Below are positions 1 through 7,420 of a stretch of DNA of 9,465 bases, piece after piece. Every line of letters begins with the position of its first letter. The stretch's first letter is position 1. Both the position numbers and the translations under genes were made by a program. The notes beneath the pieces are model-generated. The model did no database searches. It saw only the letters and a list, made by a program, of their open reading frames with translations, and was not told the origin of the DNA. Origin of the DNA: an uncultured Gammaproteobacteria bacterium (GTDB lineage: Bacteria; Pseudomonadota; Gammaproteobacteria; Pseudomonadales; Pseudohongiellaceae); the NCBI GenBank assembly GCA_903926285.1, contig CAIYIP010000157.1, positions 1 through 9,465 of the forward strand, read 5' to 3'.

Positions 1-2028
1 CGTTCAAGTCTGTTCGGTGCCCAGTTCGACTTCACGGACGCGATTACCGGTTTTGCGCAGTTAATCGTAGGCCGCACAGAGTCCAACGACACTTCCAACA
101 ATGCCAACTTCAGCTTCGCCGATAGCTTTGCGCCGTTTATCGCCGTCGACAACGCCTATTTACCGGAATCCGCGCGCCAGGCGATGGTTGCGCGTAATCT
201 GACGCAAGTCGCCGTGCACAAATCCAGCCAGCAGTTTGCCGGCCGGCCGGAACTCGGTTCCACGCGTATAGGCAAAAACGTGTTTACCCAGTGGCAATAC
301 AGCTTCGGTGTCGACTGGGCGTTCGCCGAGGATTGGAACCTGCGCGCCTCGTGGCAGCAGGGTGAATCCAAACGCAACTCGACTGCCTACAATTTGCTGC
401 AGGTCGACCGCGCCATACTTGGTATGGACGCCGTGCGCGATGCCAATGGCAAGATCGTCTGCCGCGTCAACCTGCCGCAATACAGCCCTACGCTGGCCCA
501 GCTGGCAGCCTCAGTAGCCGGCAGAATTTCGAACGTGCCGGTTAATCCATACATTCCGGCCGGTGTGCCGGGCAATACGCAGCCTCTGCCTTATCCGGTG
601 GAGCCTGCTGCCATCAAGGAATGTGTACCATTCAACTATCTGGGCAGCGGAAACATGAGCCAAGCCGCGATCGACTATGTCGGCACAGACCGCTTCAATC
701 TCGGTTACGTTGACCAGGACTTCGCGGAAATACTCGTCACCGGTGAGCTGCACGAAGGCTGGGGCGCAGGCGCAATTGGTTTTGCGGGTGGCGTCACGTG
801 GCGTGACCAGCAGTTCATTACCCTCGCAACACCCATCGACGTCGACCTGCTCGCACCTATGGTCAACGTACCAGCCCTGGGCATCCGTGGTCTGGGGGCA
901 GGCTTTAACACCAGTACCGCGCTGAACCTATTTTCAGGCATACCCAAAATTGGTGGCCAGTCCGACGTCTGGGAGTGGTTCTCCGAAATTAACGTACCGC
1001 TCTGGGAATCCACCAGCGGCAACCAGCGTGCAGACATCGACGTTGCCGGCCGCCGTTCCACCTATGACCGCAGCGGCGCGATCGATAGCTGGAAAATCGG
1101 TGCCAACCTGCAGGTTACGGAAGATCTCCGCCTGCGACTCACGAAGTCGCGTGATGTCCGCGAGCCGAGCTTTGCCGAGCTGTTCGACGCGCAGGGCTCA
1201 GGTGAGACCATCATCGATCCAAGGTTCAATGGTGAAAACACACTCATCAACACAGTCCGTGGCGGCAACCCTACCCTCCGGCCTGAATACGCGAATACTC
1301 GTACTGTAGGCTTCGTGTACCAGCCGTCGTTCACGCCTCTGCTGGATGGCCTGTCCATCTCCGTCGACGCCTACGATGTTGATATCAAGGACGCCGTGGC
1401 GCGCCTCACCGCGCAACGCATCATCAACGAATGTAATTCCACGCAGTCGCCGGCACTGTGCGCATTGATTACGCGTGATGCAACCACCAATCGAGTAGTA
1501 GGAGTAAACGACTTCTTCCTGAACGTCGCGGCGGCACGGACCCGTGGCATCGACTTTGAAGTGACCTACCGCAACGAAGTCGACTTCCTGTCCCAATATA
1601 GCGAGAACATCTCGGTACGTTGGCTGACAGGTCGTACGTTCGAACGTTCGGATACTGCTCCTAACGCCGCGCCCCTCGACAAATCTGGCTACCTGGGCAT
1701 GCCGGATCTGACGACCAACCTCACCGGCACCTACGGCATCGGCAATGTCTCGCTACAGTTGCAGGCACAGTTCGTGGATGCTGTGTTCAGGGATGCTGCC
1801 GCTGTGTGGAGAGAAGGCATACAAGTGGATGACAACACCGTCTCCTCAATGACCTGGTTCAACACCAGAATCGGCTATGCCGGTGAGTTGGAGAGTGGCT
1901 CCACCTGGGGTGTCGGGATGAACGTGCAGAACATCTTTGACCGTGAACCATCGATCTTTGGCGGCGCTAACAACACTTACGACCAGTACGGCCGTAGGTA
2001 CAACATCAACTTCAATTACAACTTCTAA
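1..2028 (+). CDS. TonB-dependent outer-membrane receptor, C-terminal part (5' end outside window)
   Basis: Frame 1 is open from the first base to a TAA at 2026-2028, giving 675 residues with no start in the window. The ATG at 184 is internal, because the same frame reads receptor-like sequence before it. The product is the beta-barrel of a TonB-dependent receptor, which imports large or scarce substrates across the outer membrane using TonB energy. Recognisable parts are the stretch with REPSFAELF near residues 390-398, the family motif GGNPTLRPE (residues 421-429), and a C-terminal strand ending in alternating aromatics with a terminal Phe. Cysteine pairs (C154/C208 and C478/C487) sit where extracellular-loop disulfides occur in this subgroup. 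Family members usually run to about 900-1000 residues, so the signal peptide and plug domain should lie upstream. The substrate cannot be read from this part. A strong terminator follows directly. Confidence 0.95.
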   Translation, partial: RSSLFGAQFDFTDAITGFAQLIVGRTESNDTSNNANFSFADSFAPFIAVDNAYLPESARQAMVARNLTQVAVHKSSQQFAGRPELGSTRIGKNVFTQWQYSFGVDWAFAEDWNLRASWQQGESKRNSTAYNLLQVDRAILGMDAVRDANGKIVCRVNLPQYSPTLAQLAASVAGRISNVPVNPYIPAGVPGNTQPLPYPVEPAAIKECVPFNYLGSGNMSQAAIDYVGTDRFNLGYVDQDFAEILVTGELHEGWGAGAIGFAGGVTWRDQQFITLATPIDVDLLAPMVNVPALGIRGLGAGFNTSTALNLFSGIPKIGGQSDVWEWFSEINVPLWESTSGNQRADIDVAGRRSTYDRSGAIDSWKIGANLQVTEDLRLRLTKSRDVREPSFAELFDAQGSGETIIDPRFNGENTLINTVRGGNPTLRPEYANTRTVGFVYQPSFTPLLDGLSISVDAYDVDIKDAVARLTAQRIINECNSTQSPALCALITRDATTNRVVGVNDFFLNVAAARTRGIDFEVTYRNEVDFLSQYSENISVRWLTGRTFERSDTAPNAAPLDKSGYLGMPDLTTNLTGTYGIGNVSLQLQAQFVDAVFRDAAAVWREGIQVDDNTVSSMTWFNTRIGYAGELESGSTWGVGMNVQNIFDREPSIFGGANNTYDQYGRRYNINFNYNF

Positions 2029-2059
2029 CCCGCAGCCAACTGCGTTGTCTTGACTTTTT

Positions 2060-2096
2060 CGGCCTGGCGTTCAAAAACGTCAGGCCGTTTTTATTT
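2060..2096 (+). terminator. Rho-independent terminator of the TonB receptor gene
   Basis: An 11-bp stem (2060-2070 with 2077-2087, one G-U pair) closes a 6-nt loop TCAAAA and is followed by TTTTTATTT. It starts about 30 bp after the receptor stop codon. On the opposite strand the hairpin has no T-tract, so it looks one-directional. Confidence 0.88.
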
Positions 2097-2132
2097 CAAG
2101 GTAGTGATCTTCGTAGCCACGCGATATCAAGT

Positions 2133-2159
2133 GGTTACTTTGCCGTTTGAAAAGTAATC
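2133..2159. repeat. Small inverted repeat downstream of the receptor terminator
   Basis: TTACTTT (2135-2141) pairs perfectly with AAAGTAA (2151-2157). One G-T and one G-C pair extend the stem to 9 bp around a 9-nt loop. No T-tract follows on either strand, so it is not called a terminator. Its role is unknown. Confidence 0.35.
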
Positions 2160-2174
2160 AGCTTTCTGAAAGTA

Positions 2175-2642
2175 CTATTCCTTGCGTTTCAGGCCGAGCG
2201 CAAACTTCGCGGAGCGGTAAAATCGTCGCTGTTTGCCAAGTCGTGCGCGTTTTTCGGCAAGACTGGCACTGTTGAGTTCGCCATCGTGCTGGCATACGGG
2301 AATTGAGCTGGTTAGCTGAATCGATTCACCCATGAGCGTATTCAGCAAAGGCAATTTCCCCACACCGGAAGATCGCATCCGCACAATCATCGGAACCACA
2401 TGGGCCTCGTGAGCCAGCCCAGGTCGGCTAACGTGTGTGGTGTATTCATTGTTTCCACAGACGCAGTGCGTCATGTTGAAAGTTGAATCAGAGGCGCCCA
2501 CATTGCCCCGGTCGAGGACCGTCCATGAAAAGGAAGGGGACAACAAAAGCAGGGACTGCAGTGTTCGCGAATTAGCAGCGTAACTGCGTGATGAGTAAGG
2601 CGCGGTTATCCCTTCGACTTTCCGCCGGCAACAAGGTTGCAA
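2175..2642 (-). CDS. Doubtful hypothetical ORF, 155 codons
   Basis: An open frame on the minus strand between the receptor and the MFS gene. It must begin with TTG (2640-2642), there is no clear ribosome binding site, and the start lies inside an inverted repeat, all of which argue against translation as drawn. The predicted product is Ser-, Arg- and Leu-rich with a very basic C-terminus (about the last 35 residues). It has no signal peptide, membrane segment or motif that I recognise. An internal ATG near codon 58 would give a roughly 98-residue product. Codon choice is mixed and does not resemble the neighbouring genes strongly. It may be chance, or the remnant of a decayed or mobile gene. 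It is listed because it fills most of an otherwise empty 700-bp gap in the same direction as the MFS gene. Confidence 0.22.
   Translation of the reverse strand: MQPCCRRKVEGITAPYSSRSYAANSRTLQSLLLLSPSFSWTVLDRGNVGASDSTFNMTHCVCGNNEYTTHVSRPGLAHEAHVVPMIVRMRSSGVGKLPLLNTLMGESIQLTSSIPVCQHDGELNSASLAEKRARLGKQRRFYRSAKFALGLKRKE
2317..2328. repeat. 12-bp perfect palindrome TGAATCGATTCA
   Basis: TGAATCGATTCA is its own reverse complement and lies in the gene-poor spacer. It could be a protein-binding site, but no promoter is visible beside it, so function is unassigned. Confidence 0.4.
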
Positions 2643-2667
2643 ACAAGCATCTTCAATGGCTTGTTTG
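2628..2667. repeat. Two abutting perfect inverted repeats
   Basis: GCAAC-AAG-GTTGC (2628-2640) is followed at once by CAAACAAGC (2640-2648), a 10-nt loop, and GCTTGTTTG (2659-2667), a perfect 9-bp stem. It lies about 65 bp beyond the stop of the MFS gene in that gene's direction of transcription. It has no good T-tract, so it may stall transcription or protect a 3' end but is not a typical terminator. Confidence 0.5.
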
Positions 2668-2731
2668 GTAGTAATAAACGGAAGTGCTTTATACGAGGCT
2701 CATGCTAGCCATTCTGGACATACAACTCTTT

Positions 2732-4012
2732 TTAACGCCCTGATTTTGGCGGGATGGGTGTGGCGTTTGTTGCAGTATGCATCTGCGGTTCTGTGCCAGC
2801 CTTGAAGCGGTACTGCGGCAGGAAGCTGACGAGCACGGCGCAAGAGATAAGCACACCAGCGGCAATGTAGAGTCCGGTATCGTAGTCGCCGAAGATCTGC
2901 CGGCTCATCGATAGGCCGGCGATGCCAAGCCCGGAACCAAGATAAAACACTGCGAAAATCACGCCGTAGATTCTACCGTATGCGATGTTGCCGAAATAAC
3001 GCTTGATCAGGAACGCGAGTACATCGAATTCCGCACCAAGCAGCAGCCCCAGCAAAATTGCACTCGCAATACCGGCGTCCGGATAAGCGGCATAGAGGAG
3101 GCAAGCAGTCGCGCCACCTATCGACACCGCGAGCATCACGAGTGGTGCGAACATATGGTCGATCACAAAACCGACCAGCACACGTGCGAACAGCAGAGCG
3201 AAGCCGAACAGCGCCTGTACGTACGAAGCATTGGCCTGCGTCCAGCCAGCTTCCATCAACAAAGGTACTTGCTGCGTGACAAGACTGGTTGCTGTCATGC
3301 CCAGCAGAAAGAAGGCGACGATCAGAATAAAAAATGCGGGTTGGCGCCTGGCTTCGTTGAACGGCAGGCCAATCGCTTTTTGCACGGCACGCTGTGCGGC
3401 GAAGCTGTCGGTTTTTGATGGCTCACGCAGACAGAAATATACCGTGGGCCAACTCACGCATAACACCAATAGCGCGAGCCCTAAAAACGCGGTGCGCCAA
3501 TCGTATGCTGCGATCATCGTCGTGATGATGATGGGAACAATCGTGCTGCCCACGCCGATGCCGGCATTTGCGCAGCCGAGTGCGAGGCCAAGGCGGCGGT
3601 CGAACCAGAGGCTCACTGCCTGCAGATAACCGAGGGGCCACAGACCAATACCGAGGACTGGAATCAAGGCCCATAACATATAAAACGCTGCAAGATTGTC
3701 AGGCTGGAAATAAAACGCCGCGAGGCCAAGCGCGAATAGGGGCATAGAAGTGAGTATCACGCGCCGCGGTCCGAAGCGATCCACCAGAAAACCCTGTAGC
3801 GGTGAAACAAACACGATCATGTACGACACGATGGTCACCGCAATCGACACCTGGACACGTGACCAGCCGAATTCCTGTTCGATCGATGGAATAAATGGAC
3901 TGAACGCAAGCACCGCAATTACGCTCGGGCCAAAGGCAAGACCAACAACGGAACCTGCCGTAGTCAGAATGCCGGAACGTGAGGCTTCAGAAACCTGTTC
4001 TGTCGTTTGCAT
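2732..4012 (-). CDS. MFS transporter (monocarboxylate/OFA-like permease)
   Basis: The 426-residue product is a major facilitator superfamily permease of the inner membrane, of normal length, with about 12 hydrophobic segments and a cytoplasmic loop around residues 196-224. The TM2-TM3 loop carries DRFGPRR (78-84), the MFS motif A signature. The stretch WFDRRLGLALG (137-147) followed by a Gly-rich helix resembles the monocarboxylate/oxalate-formate branch, and GAEFDVLAFLIKRYFG (326-341) is typical of a proteobacterial MFS subgroup often found in catabolic clusters. The likely job is proton-coupled movement of a small organic anion; the substrate cannot be told from sequence. The ATG start is fixed by AGGGAGG 7 nt upstream. 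It lies 108 bp downstream of the RND gene on the same strand and may be co-transcribed, or use a weak promoter in that gap. The C-terminal tail is polar, rich in Thr and Pro. Confidence 0.93.
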   Translation of the reverse strand: MQTTEQVSEASRSGILTTAGSVVGLAFGPSVIAVLAFSPFIPSIEQEFGWSRVQVSIAVTIVSYMIVFVSPLQGFLVDRFGPRRVILTSMPLFALGLAAFYFQPDNLAAFYMLWALIPVLGIGLWPLGYLQAVSLWFDRRLGLALGCANAGIGVGSTIVPIIITTMIAAYDWRTAFLGLALLVLCVSWPTVYFCLREPSKTDSFAAQRAVQKAIGLPFNEARRQPAFFILIVAFFLLGMTATSLVTQQVPLLMEAGWTQANASYVQALFGFALLFARVLVGFVIDHMFAPLVMLAVSIGGATACLLYAAYPDAGIASAILLGLLLGAEFDVLAFLIKRYFGNIAYGRIYGVIFAVFYLGSGLGIAGLSMSRQIFGDYDTGLYIAAGVLISCAVLVSFLPQYRFKAGTEPQMHTATNATPIPPKSGR

Positions 4013-4019
4013 TAATGAT

Positions 4020-4026
4020 CCTCCCT
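4020..4026 (-). promoter_or_regulatory. Strong ribosome binding site of the MFS gene
   Basis: AGGGAGG on the minus strand, 7 nt before the ATG at 4012-4010. It fixes the start and shows that the gene is translated independently of the RND gene upstream. The 8-bp palindrome TGTATACA lies a few bases further upstream. Confidence 0.8.
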
Positions 4027-4120
4027 CAGGGATGTATACATTGTGATGCTTGCCGGGCTGAACACTGCAGTATGTTTGGGAACAGCTACTGTGCTTCAGC
4101 TATTCCTCCCCAGTCTATTC

Positions 4121-6637
4121 TCATTCGCCTTGATGAATGAGTGACAGCTCAGGGCCGAGGGGTTTGAAAGTAACCAGCAGGTGCGGCAGCACCGTCAACG
4201 AGCCTGCGAGCGACAGTAGCATCGACAGGCTTGTCAGTAGGCCAAAATAAACAGTGGGTACAAAATTGGACAACGCGAGTATCGAGAAGCCCGCAATGAT
4301 CGTGAAGTTTGTGTAATAAATAGCCTTGCCGATACTCGCATGACAGTAGTGCATGGTGTCGCGGTACGTACCAAAGCGGACGAAACTTTTCCTGAAGCGA
4401 TGGGTGTAGTAAATAGTGTTGTCTACGCCGATGCCCACGGAAATTGCGGCGATTGTTATTGTCATCATGTCGAGCGGAATGCCCAGCCAGCCCATCAGTC
4501 CAAGCACGACAAACGTGACAATCAAGGTGGGAATCGTGCAGATAACGGCTAGCTTGAACGACCTGAATAACACCAGGAACATCAGGAAAGTGATGCCTAG
4601 CGCAAGACCAAGCGTGAGGATCTGCGATTCGAATAAACCCTGCAGCATGTTGTTGTAAAGCACGAGCATGCCCGTCAACTGCACCTGCGAAGCGTCGAGA
4701 CCAAAGTTGCTGACCAGTCCTTCGCGAATCCGGCCGAGCAGCTCGTTGCGCACGAGGCCAGGATCGGTTTCGCGGATGCGCAGTGAAAAACGCACTTGAT
4801 TGTTTTCCACTGACACATAAGGCTTTAGCAGCGTTTCCTTATAGTCCTGCGGAATGCGGTTGTAAAGCACGGCCAGTTCTATGCTGTTGAGAGGCTTGTC
4901 GCCATTCAGTTCGTAGGCAATGTCGAGCAGCGTGGCGAGTGACAGCACCTTGCCGGTTTCCGGCAGTGCATCGAGATAGTTGTGAATATCCGTTACCTGC
5001 TTCATCTTGTCGCTGGTAAACCAGTAGGCTGCAGGGTCGCTCGCATCTGCTTCAGCATCTTCATCTTCGAATTCCGCAGCATCGGCAAACGCAGGTGCTT
5101 CATCGTCAAATTCGGTGGCATCACCAAACGGGTTGGGCTTGGCAAGATTGATCACAACGTCGAGTGGCGTCGTGCCGCCGAGCTGTCTGTCGATTGTCAT
5201 CATGCCCTGATAGATGTCAGTGTCTTTGTCGAAATAATCGATGAAGCTGTTTTCCACTTTTAACTGCCGGATACCGACGGCACTCAGCAGCAGCATAACC
5301 ACAGAAATCGCCACAACCTGCCAGCCCCACCGTTCGGTAAAGCGCGCAAGGGCAGGGGTGATGTCCAGGCCAAGTTTTTTGGGACCGGCAACACGGAGTG
5401 GCAGCAGTGCCATGATCGCAGGGAACATCAGGAAGCTGATGATGTAACCACCGAGTATGCCGATCAGCATCATCCAGCCGAAATCAATCACAGGCGGGAT
5501 AGTGCTCGTGACGAGGGAAGTGAACGCAACAATGATCGTCAGCGTGGTAAACGTACACGGCTCAAGCATGTCCCTGAGCGCGTGGCTGAGCCTGCCTAGA
5601 TGGGTGGATGTCGGATCGGTTTCAGAAATTTCCTTGTAACGGACGATGAGCTGGATCGTAAGCGACACTGTGGTAATCAGCAGCAGTGAAATAAAGTTTG
5701 ACGAGATCACCGTCACTGGCCATTTAAGCCACCCGAGCAGTCCAACCATACACAGAGTTACCGTCAATCCACACGCCAGCGGAATGGCCACAAAGCGTAT
5801 CTGCCTGAACAGGAAGGCCAGGGCAGCGATGATGAACAGCAATATCGACACACCGAAATTCTGCAGGTCACTGCTCACGAACGTGATCAGGTCGTCGGCA
5901 ATCATGGGCACACCACCCATGACGATCTGCGCGTCGCCACGATAACCATCCAGCACATTTCTTATGGCGAGTATTCGGGCATGCAGCGTTTCTGCGGCAA
6001 GATCGCCTCTCGCATCATAGTCGCGCTCTATGCCTTCAAGTTGCCTTTGTGCCTCGGCAGCAAGACCATCACTGCCCTGGCGTTTGCTCAGCTCCGTCCT
6101 GCTTGCAAGCAGTTCATCGAGAACGGCATCGGGTTCGAAGTTGACGACAAGAGCAGTAGTCGAGCCATCCGCATTCAGCAATACATCGAGGTAGGCACCA
6201 TTGCTCGTGAGGTCTGCGCGGGCGGCATCAAGTGCAACACCGGGCGTATCCAGCGTAATGGCGTTTTCCGCCACGTTGGAGAGCGTGGCGTTGGCGACTT
6301 TCAACAGCGGTACGTCGAGTATGCTGTTGATTGAGGCTATGCCGTCGATGGCCTGCAGTTCATTGCGGAGTTCGCGCAGCGTTTGCATTGCATCTATGCT
6401 GAAGAGTTGCTGCTCAGGTGTGTAGGCAATGAAGACGAAATCACCCGTGCCGTAGCGCGCATTTATTTCACGCGAAAACTCCAGGTCTGCATCACCTTCA
6501 ATAACAAGCGAGTCCGCTGAAGCATCAAGCTTGAAATCCGGGATGTACCTGCCAAAGAACAGGCAGAGCAGCGCGAGTCCTAGCAGGACTTTGCGGGGAT
6601 GTTTGGTGACAAGAGTTACGTACGCATCCAGCAGCAT
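4121..6637 (-). CDS. RND superfamily exporter, MMPL/SSD-type, with acidic insert
   Basis: The 838-residue inner-membrane protein has the two-fold layout of MMPL-type RND permeases. There is one membrane helix (about 15-32), a large periplasmic domain (33-260), five or six helices (262-413), then a second helix (about 438-455), a second periplasmic domain (456-671) and five helices (672-823). The second half carries GIGVDN (735-740) in TM10 followed by an R747-F748 pair, matching the proton-relay Asp motif of the family. The aligned TM4 site reads S325 instead of Asp. Residues 504-536 are an acidic low-complexity insert containing a 13-residue tandem duplication. Relatives export lipids, hydrophobic compounds or sterol-like molecules; the substrate here is unknown. 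No adaptor or outer-membrane partner gene is adjacent. The start is supported by an extended -10 promoter about 34 nt upstream, although the ribosome binding site is weak. Confidence 0.93.
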   Translation of the reverse strand: MLLDAYVTLVTKHPRKVLLGLALLCLFFGRYIPDFKLDASADSLVIEGDADLEFSREINARYGTGDFVFIAYTPEQQLFSIDAMQTLRELRNELQAIDGIASINSILDVPLLKVANATLSNVAENAITLDTPGVALDAARADLTSNGAYLDVLLNADGSTTALVVNFEPDAVLDELLASRTELSKRQGSDGLAAEAQRQLEGIERDYDARGDLAAETLHARILAIRNVLDGYRGDAQIVMGGVPMIADDLITFVSSDLQNFGVSILLFIIAALAFLFRQIRFVAIPLACGLTVTLCMVGLLGWLKWPVTVISSNFISLLLITTVSLTIQLIVRYKEISETDPTSTHLGRLSHALRDMLEPCTFTTLTIIVAFTSLVTSTIPPVIDFGWMMLIGILGGYIISFLMFPAIMALLPLRVAGPKKLGLDITPALARFTERWGWQVVAISVVMLLLSAVGIRQLKVENSFIDYFDKDTDIYQGMMTIDRQLGGTTPLDVVINLAKPNPFGDATEFDDEAPAFADAAEFEDEDAEADASDPAAYWFTSDKMKQVTDIHNYLDALPETGKVLSLATLLDIAYELNGDKPLNSIELAVLYNRIPQDYKETLLKPYVSVENNQVRFSLRIRETDPGLVRNELLGRIREGLVSNFGLDASQVQLTGMLVLYNNMLQGLFESQILTLGLALGITFLMFLVLFRSFKLAVICTIPTLIVTFVVLGLMGWLGIPLDMMTITIAAISVGIGVDNTIYYTHRFRKSFVRFGTYRDTMHYCHASIGKAIYYTNFTIIAGFSILALSNFVPTVYFGLLTSLSMLLSLAGSLTVLPHLLVTFKPLGPELSLIHQGE
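5051..5128 (-). repeat. 39-bp tandem duplication inside the RND gene
   Basis: Two adjacent 39-bp units (5090-5128 and 5051-5089) encode FGDATEFDDEAPA and FADAAEFEDEDAE, residues 504-516 and 517-529. A 31-bp core (5061-5091 against 5100-5130) agrees at 24 positions, so the duplication is old or under relaxed selection. The unit is a multiple of 3, so the frame is kept. Confidence 0.75.
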
Positions 6638-6677
6638 GAATCAGGCAGTTCCATTTAATCGATTTAAAAGGCGCGTG

Positions 6678-6686
6678 AGTATAACA
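6678..6686 (-). promoter_or_regulatory. Extended -10 promoter element of the RND gene
   Basis: On the minus strand this reads TGTTATACT, an extended -10 (TGn plus TATACT). No good -35 is visible at normal spacing, as is usual for extended -10 promoters. Transcription would begin near 6671, leaving a leader of roughly 34 nt before the ATG. Confidence 0.5.
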
Positions 6687-6792
6687 CCGGCTATAGATCC
6701 AAAGGGCGCGGACTGCGTTTCCATATCTTATTGCAACGGGGTGGGTCATACAGGACAGGAGTTGTTGCTTAACTGTTTTAGGGGCTCTCTCC

Positions 6793-6951
6793 ATGGCTTC
6801 AACAATCAATCGGCGCGCTACGTCCGCATCACCCCTCCACATCACCCCAGGTGCCGTGATTACCCCTGCTCAGGAACGTGAGGCGCTCGCTATTAGACTC
6901 TTTAATCACATCTTTGACATGCCAAATGCTGGAATCCTGACCTGTGATTAA
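6793..6951 (+). CDS. Possible small ORF of 52 residues
   Basis: An ATG in CCATGG is preceded by AGGGG with an 8-nt gap, a good ribosome binding site, and the frame closes at TAA (6949-6951). The product starts with a short basic stretch (MASTINRRATS) and contains a likely amphipathic helix around ITPAQEREALAIRLFNHIF (residues 23-41). It has no signal peptide, membrane span or recognised motif. It might be a genuine small protein, the surviving N-terminus of a decayed gene, or chance. The upstream base of an inverted repeat (6840-6857) falls inside it. No convincing promoter was found. Confidence 0.25.
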   Translation: MASTINRRATSASPLHITPGAVITPAQEREALAIRLFNHIFDMPNAGILTCD

Positions 6952-6977
6952 CAACCGGGGACGGAACCTGGGTGATG
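6840..6977. repeat. Imperfect long-range inverted repeat
   Basis: CATCACCCCAGGTGCCGT (6840-6857) and ACGGAACCTGGGTGATG (6961-6977) are inverted copies. Sixteen positions match, with one gap and one mismatch, and the arms are separated by 103 bp. The 138-bp unit has the form of a small non-autonomous element or a large stem-loop, but no target-site duplication was recognised. Confidence 0.45.
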
Positions 6978-7255
6978 AGATGGCGCTGACTGGATAATAT
7001 TTCCCTGGGCGGACCTCGGAACCTTTGCCTTGCTGGACAACTGATGGCAGACTAATTTGCGCAGACTGAAAACAGCGCGGTGTACATGCGCGTCAGACAA
7101 ATGTGAGGTCCCTCGTTCGTTATTAACAGCCAAAACGGAGAAATGCCCATATGCACATTGCCAAACAGGACACCCACTGCAAGATTTGACTTCCTCAGGT
7201 TAATAAACCCGTCATCATTGCCCGGGTAAGCTCTCTACCGATCTATTGGTTGCCC

Positions 7256-7282
7256 AACATCTCGAACATCTCGAACATTTCG
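7256..7282. repeat. Three tandem 9-bp repeats AACATCTCG upstream of the hydrolase gene
   Basis: AACATCTCG, AACATCTCG and AACATTTCG follow one another without spacers; the third copy differs at one base. The array ends about 140 bp before the hydrolase ATG and 23 bp before the -10-like TAAAAT at 7306-7311, which would place it just upstream of a promoter. It may be an activator or repressor site array, or a simple slippage repeat. Confidence 0.6.
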
Positions 7283-7420
7283 AATTTCCGTGACAATGAA
7301 AGTATTAAAATCCACGGCCCATCATTCTACCTTCGCCCTGTTGAGACACACAGGCATTTGATACTGTATGCTCGGATGCTTGGGGATAGCTGAATTTTTA
7401 ACAATAACAGGGGACACATT

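Larger units (their letters stand above)
2029..2731. other. Long spacer between convergent receptor and MFS genes, no convincing gene
   Basis: About 700 bp without a gene I can recognise. Apart from the terminator it holds a weak hairpin (2133-2141 with 2151-2159), a 12-bp perfect palindrome at 2317-2328, two abutting inverted repeats at 2628-2667, and one doubtful minus-strand reading frame (2175-2642). No tRNA, rRNA or transposase signature was seen. The sequence could be a decayed gene or mobile-element remnant. I see no clear terminator for the MFS gene, which ends at 2732 and would be transcribed into this region. Confidence 0.5.
6638..7420. other. 783-bp divergent spacer between RND and hydrolase genes
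   Basis: No gene of normal size is supported here. The spacer contains the RND promoter near 6678, a possible 52-codon ORF (6793-6951), a direct repeat CATCACCCC (6827-6835, 6840-6848), an imperfect inverted repeat (6840-6857 with 6961-6977), a 3 x 9 bp tandem repeat (7256-7282) and an AT-rich -10-like TAAAAT (7306-7311). It is unusually long for a simple divergent promoter. It may hold a small RNA or the relic of an inserted or decayed gene. Confidence 0.5.

Noticed and set aside
184..186. ATG considered as the start of the TonB receptor
   Set aside because: The frame is open to the window edge and reads receptor-like residues before it. A start here would leave no signal peptide or plug.
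2640..2667. Perfect 9-bp stem considered as the MFS terminator
   Set aside because: The loop is long and no T-tract follows in the direction of transcription.
6525..6881. Overlapping open frames on both strands across the RND start
   Set aside because: They overlap the RND N-terminus or its promoter and show no protein-like features or ribosome binding sites.
6948..7133. A 61-codon minus-strand frame in the divergent spacer
   Set aside because: It has a TTG start, no ribosome binding site and low-complexity content without any motif.
7150..7188. A 12-codon ORF after GGAG in the divergent spacer
   Set aside because: Too short to support without expression or conservation data.
7256..7282. 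Tandem repeats considered as a CRISPR array
   Set aside because: Units are 9 bp with no spacers, and no cas genes are present.
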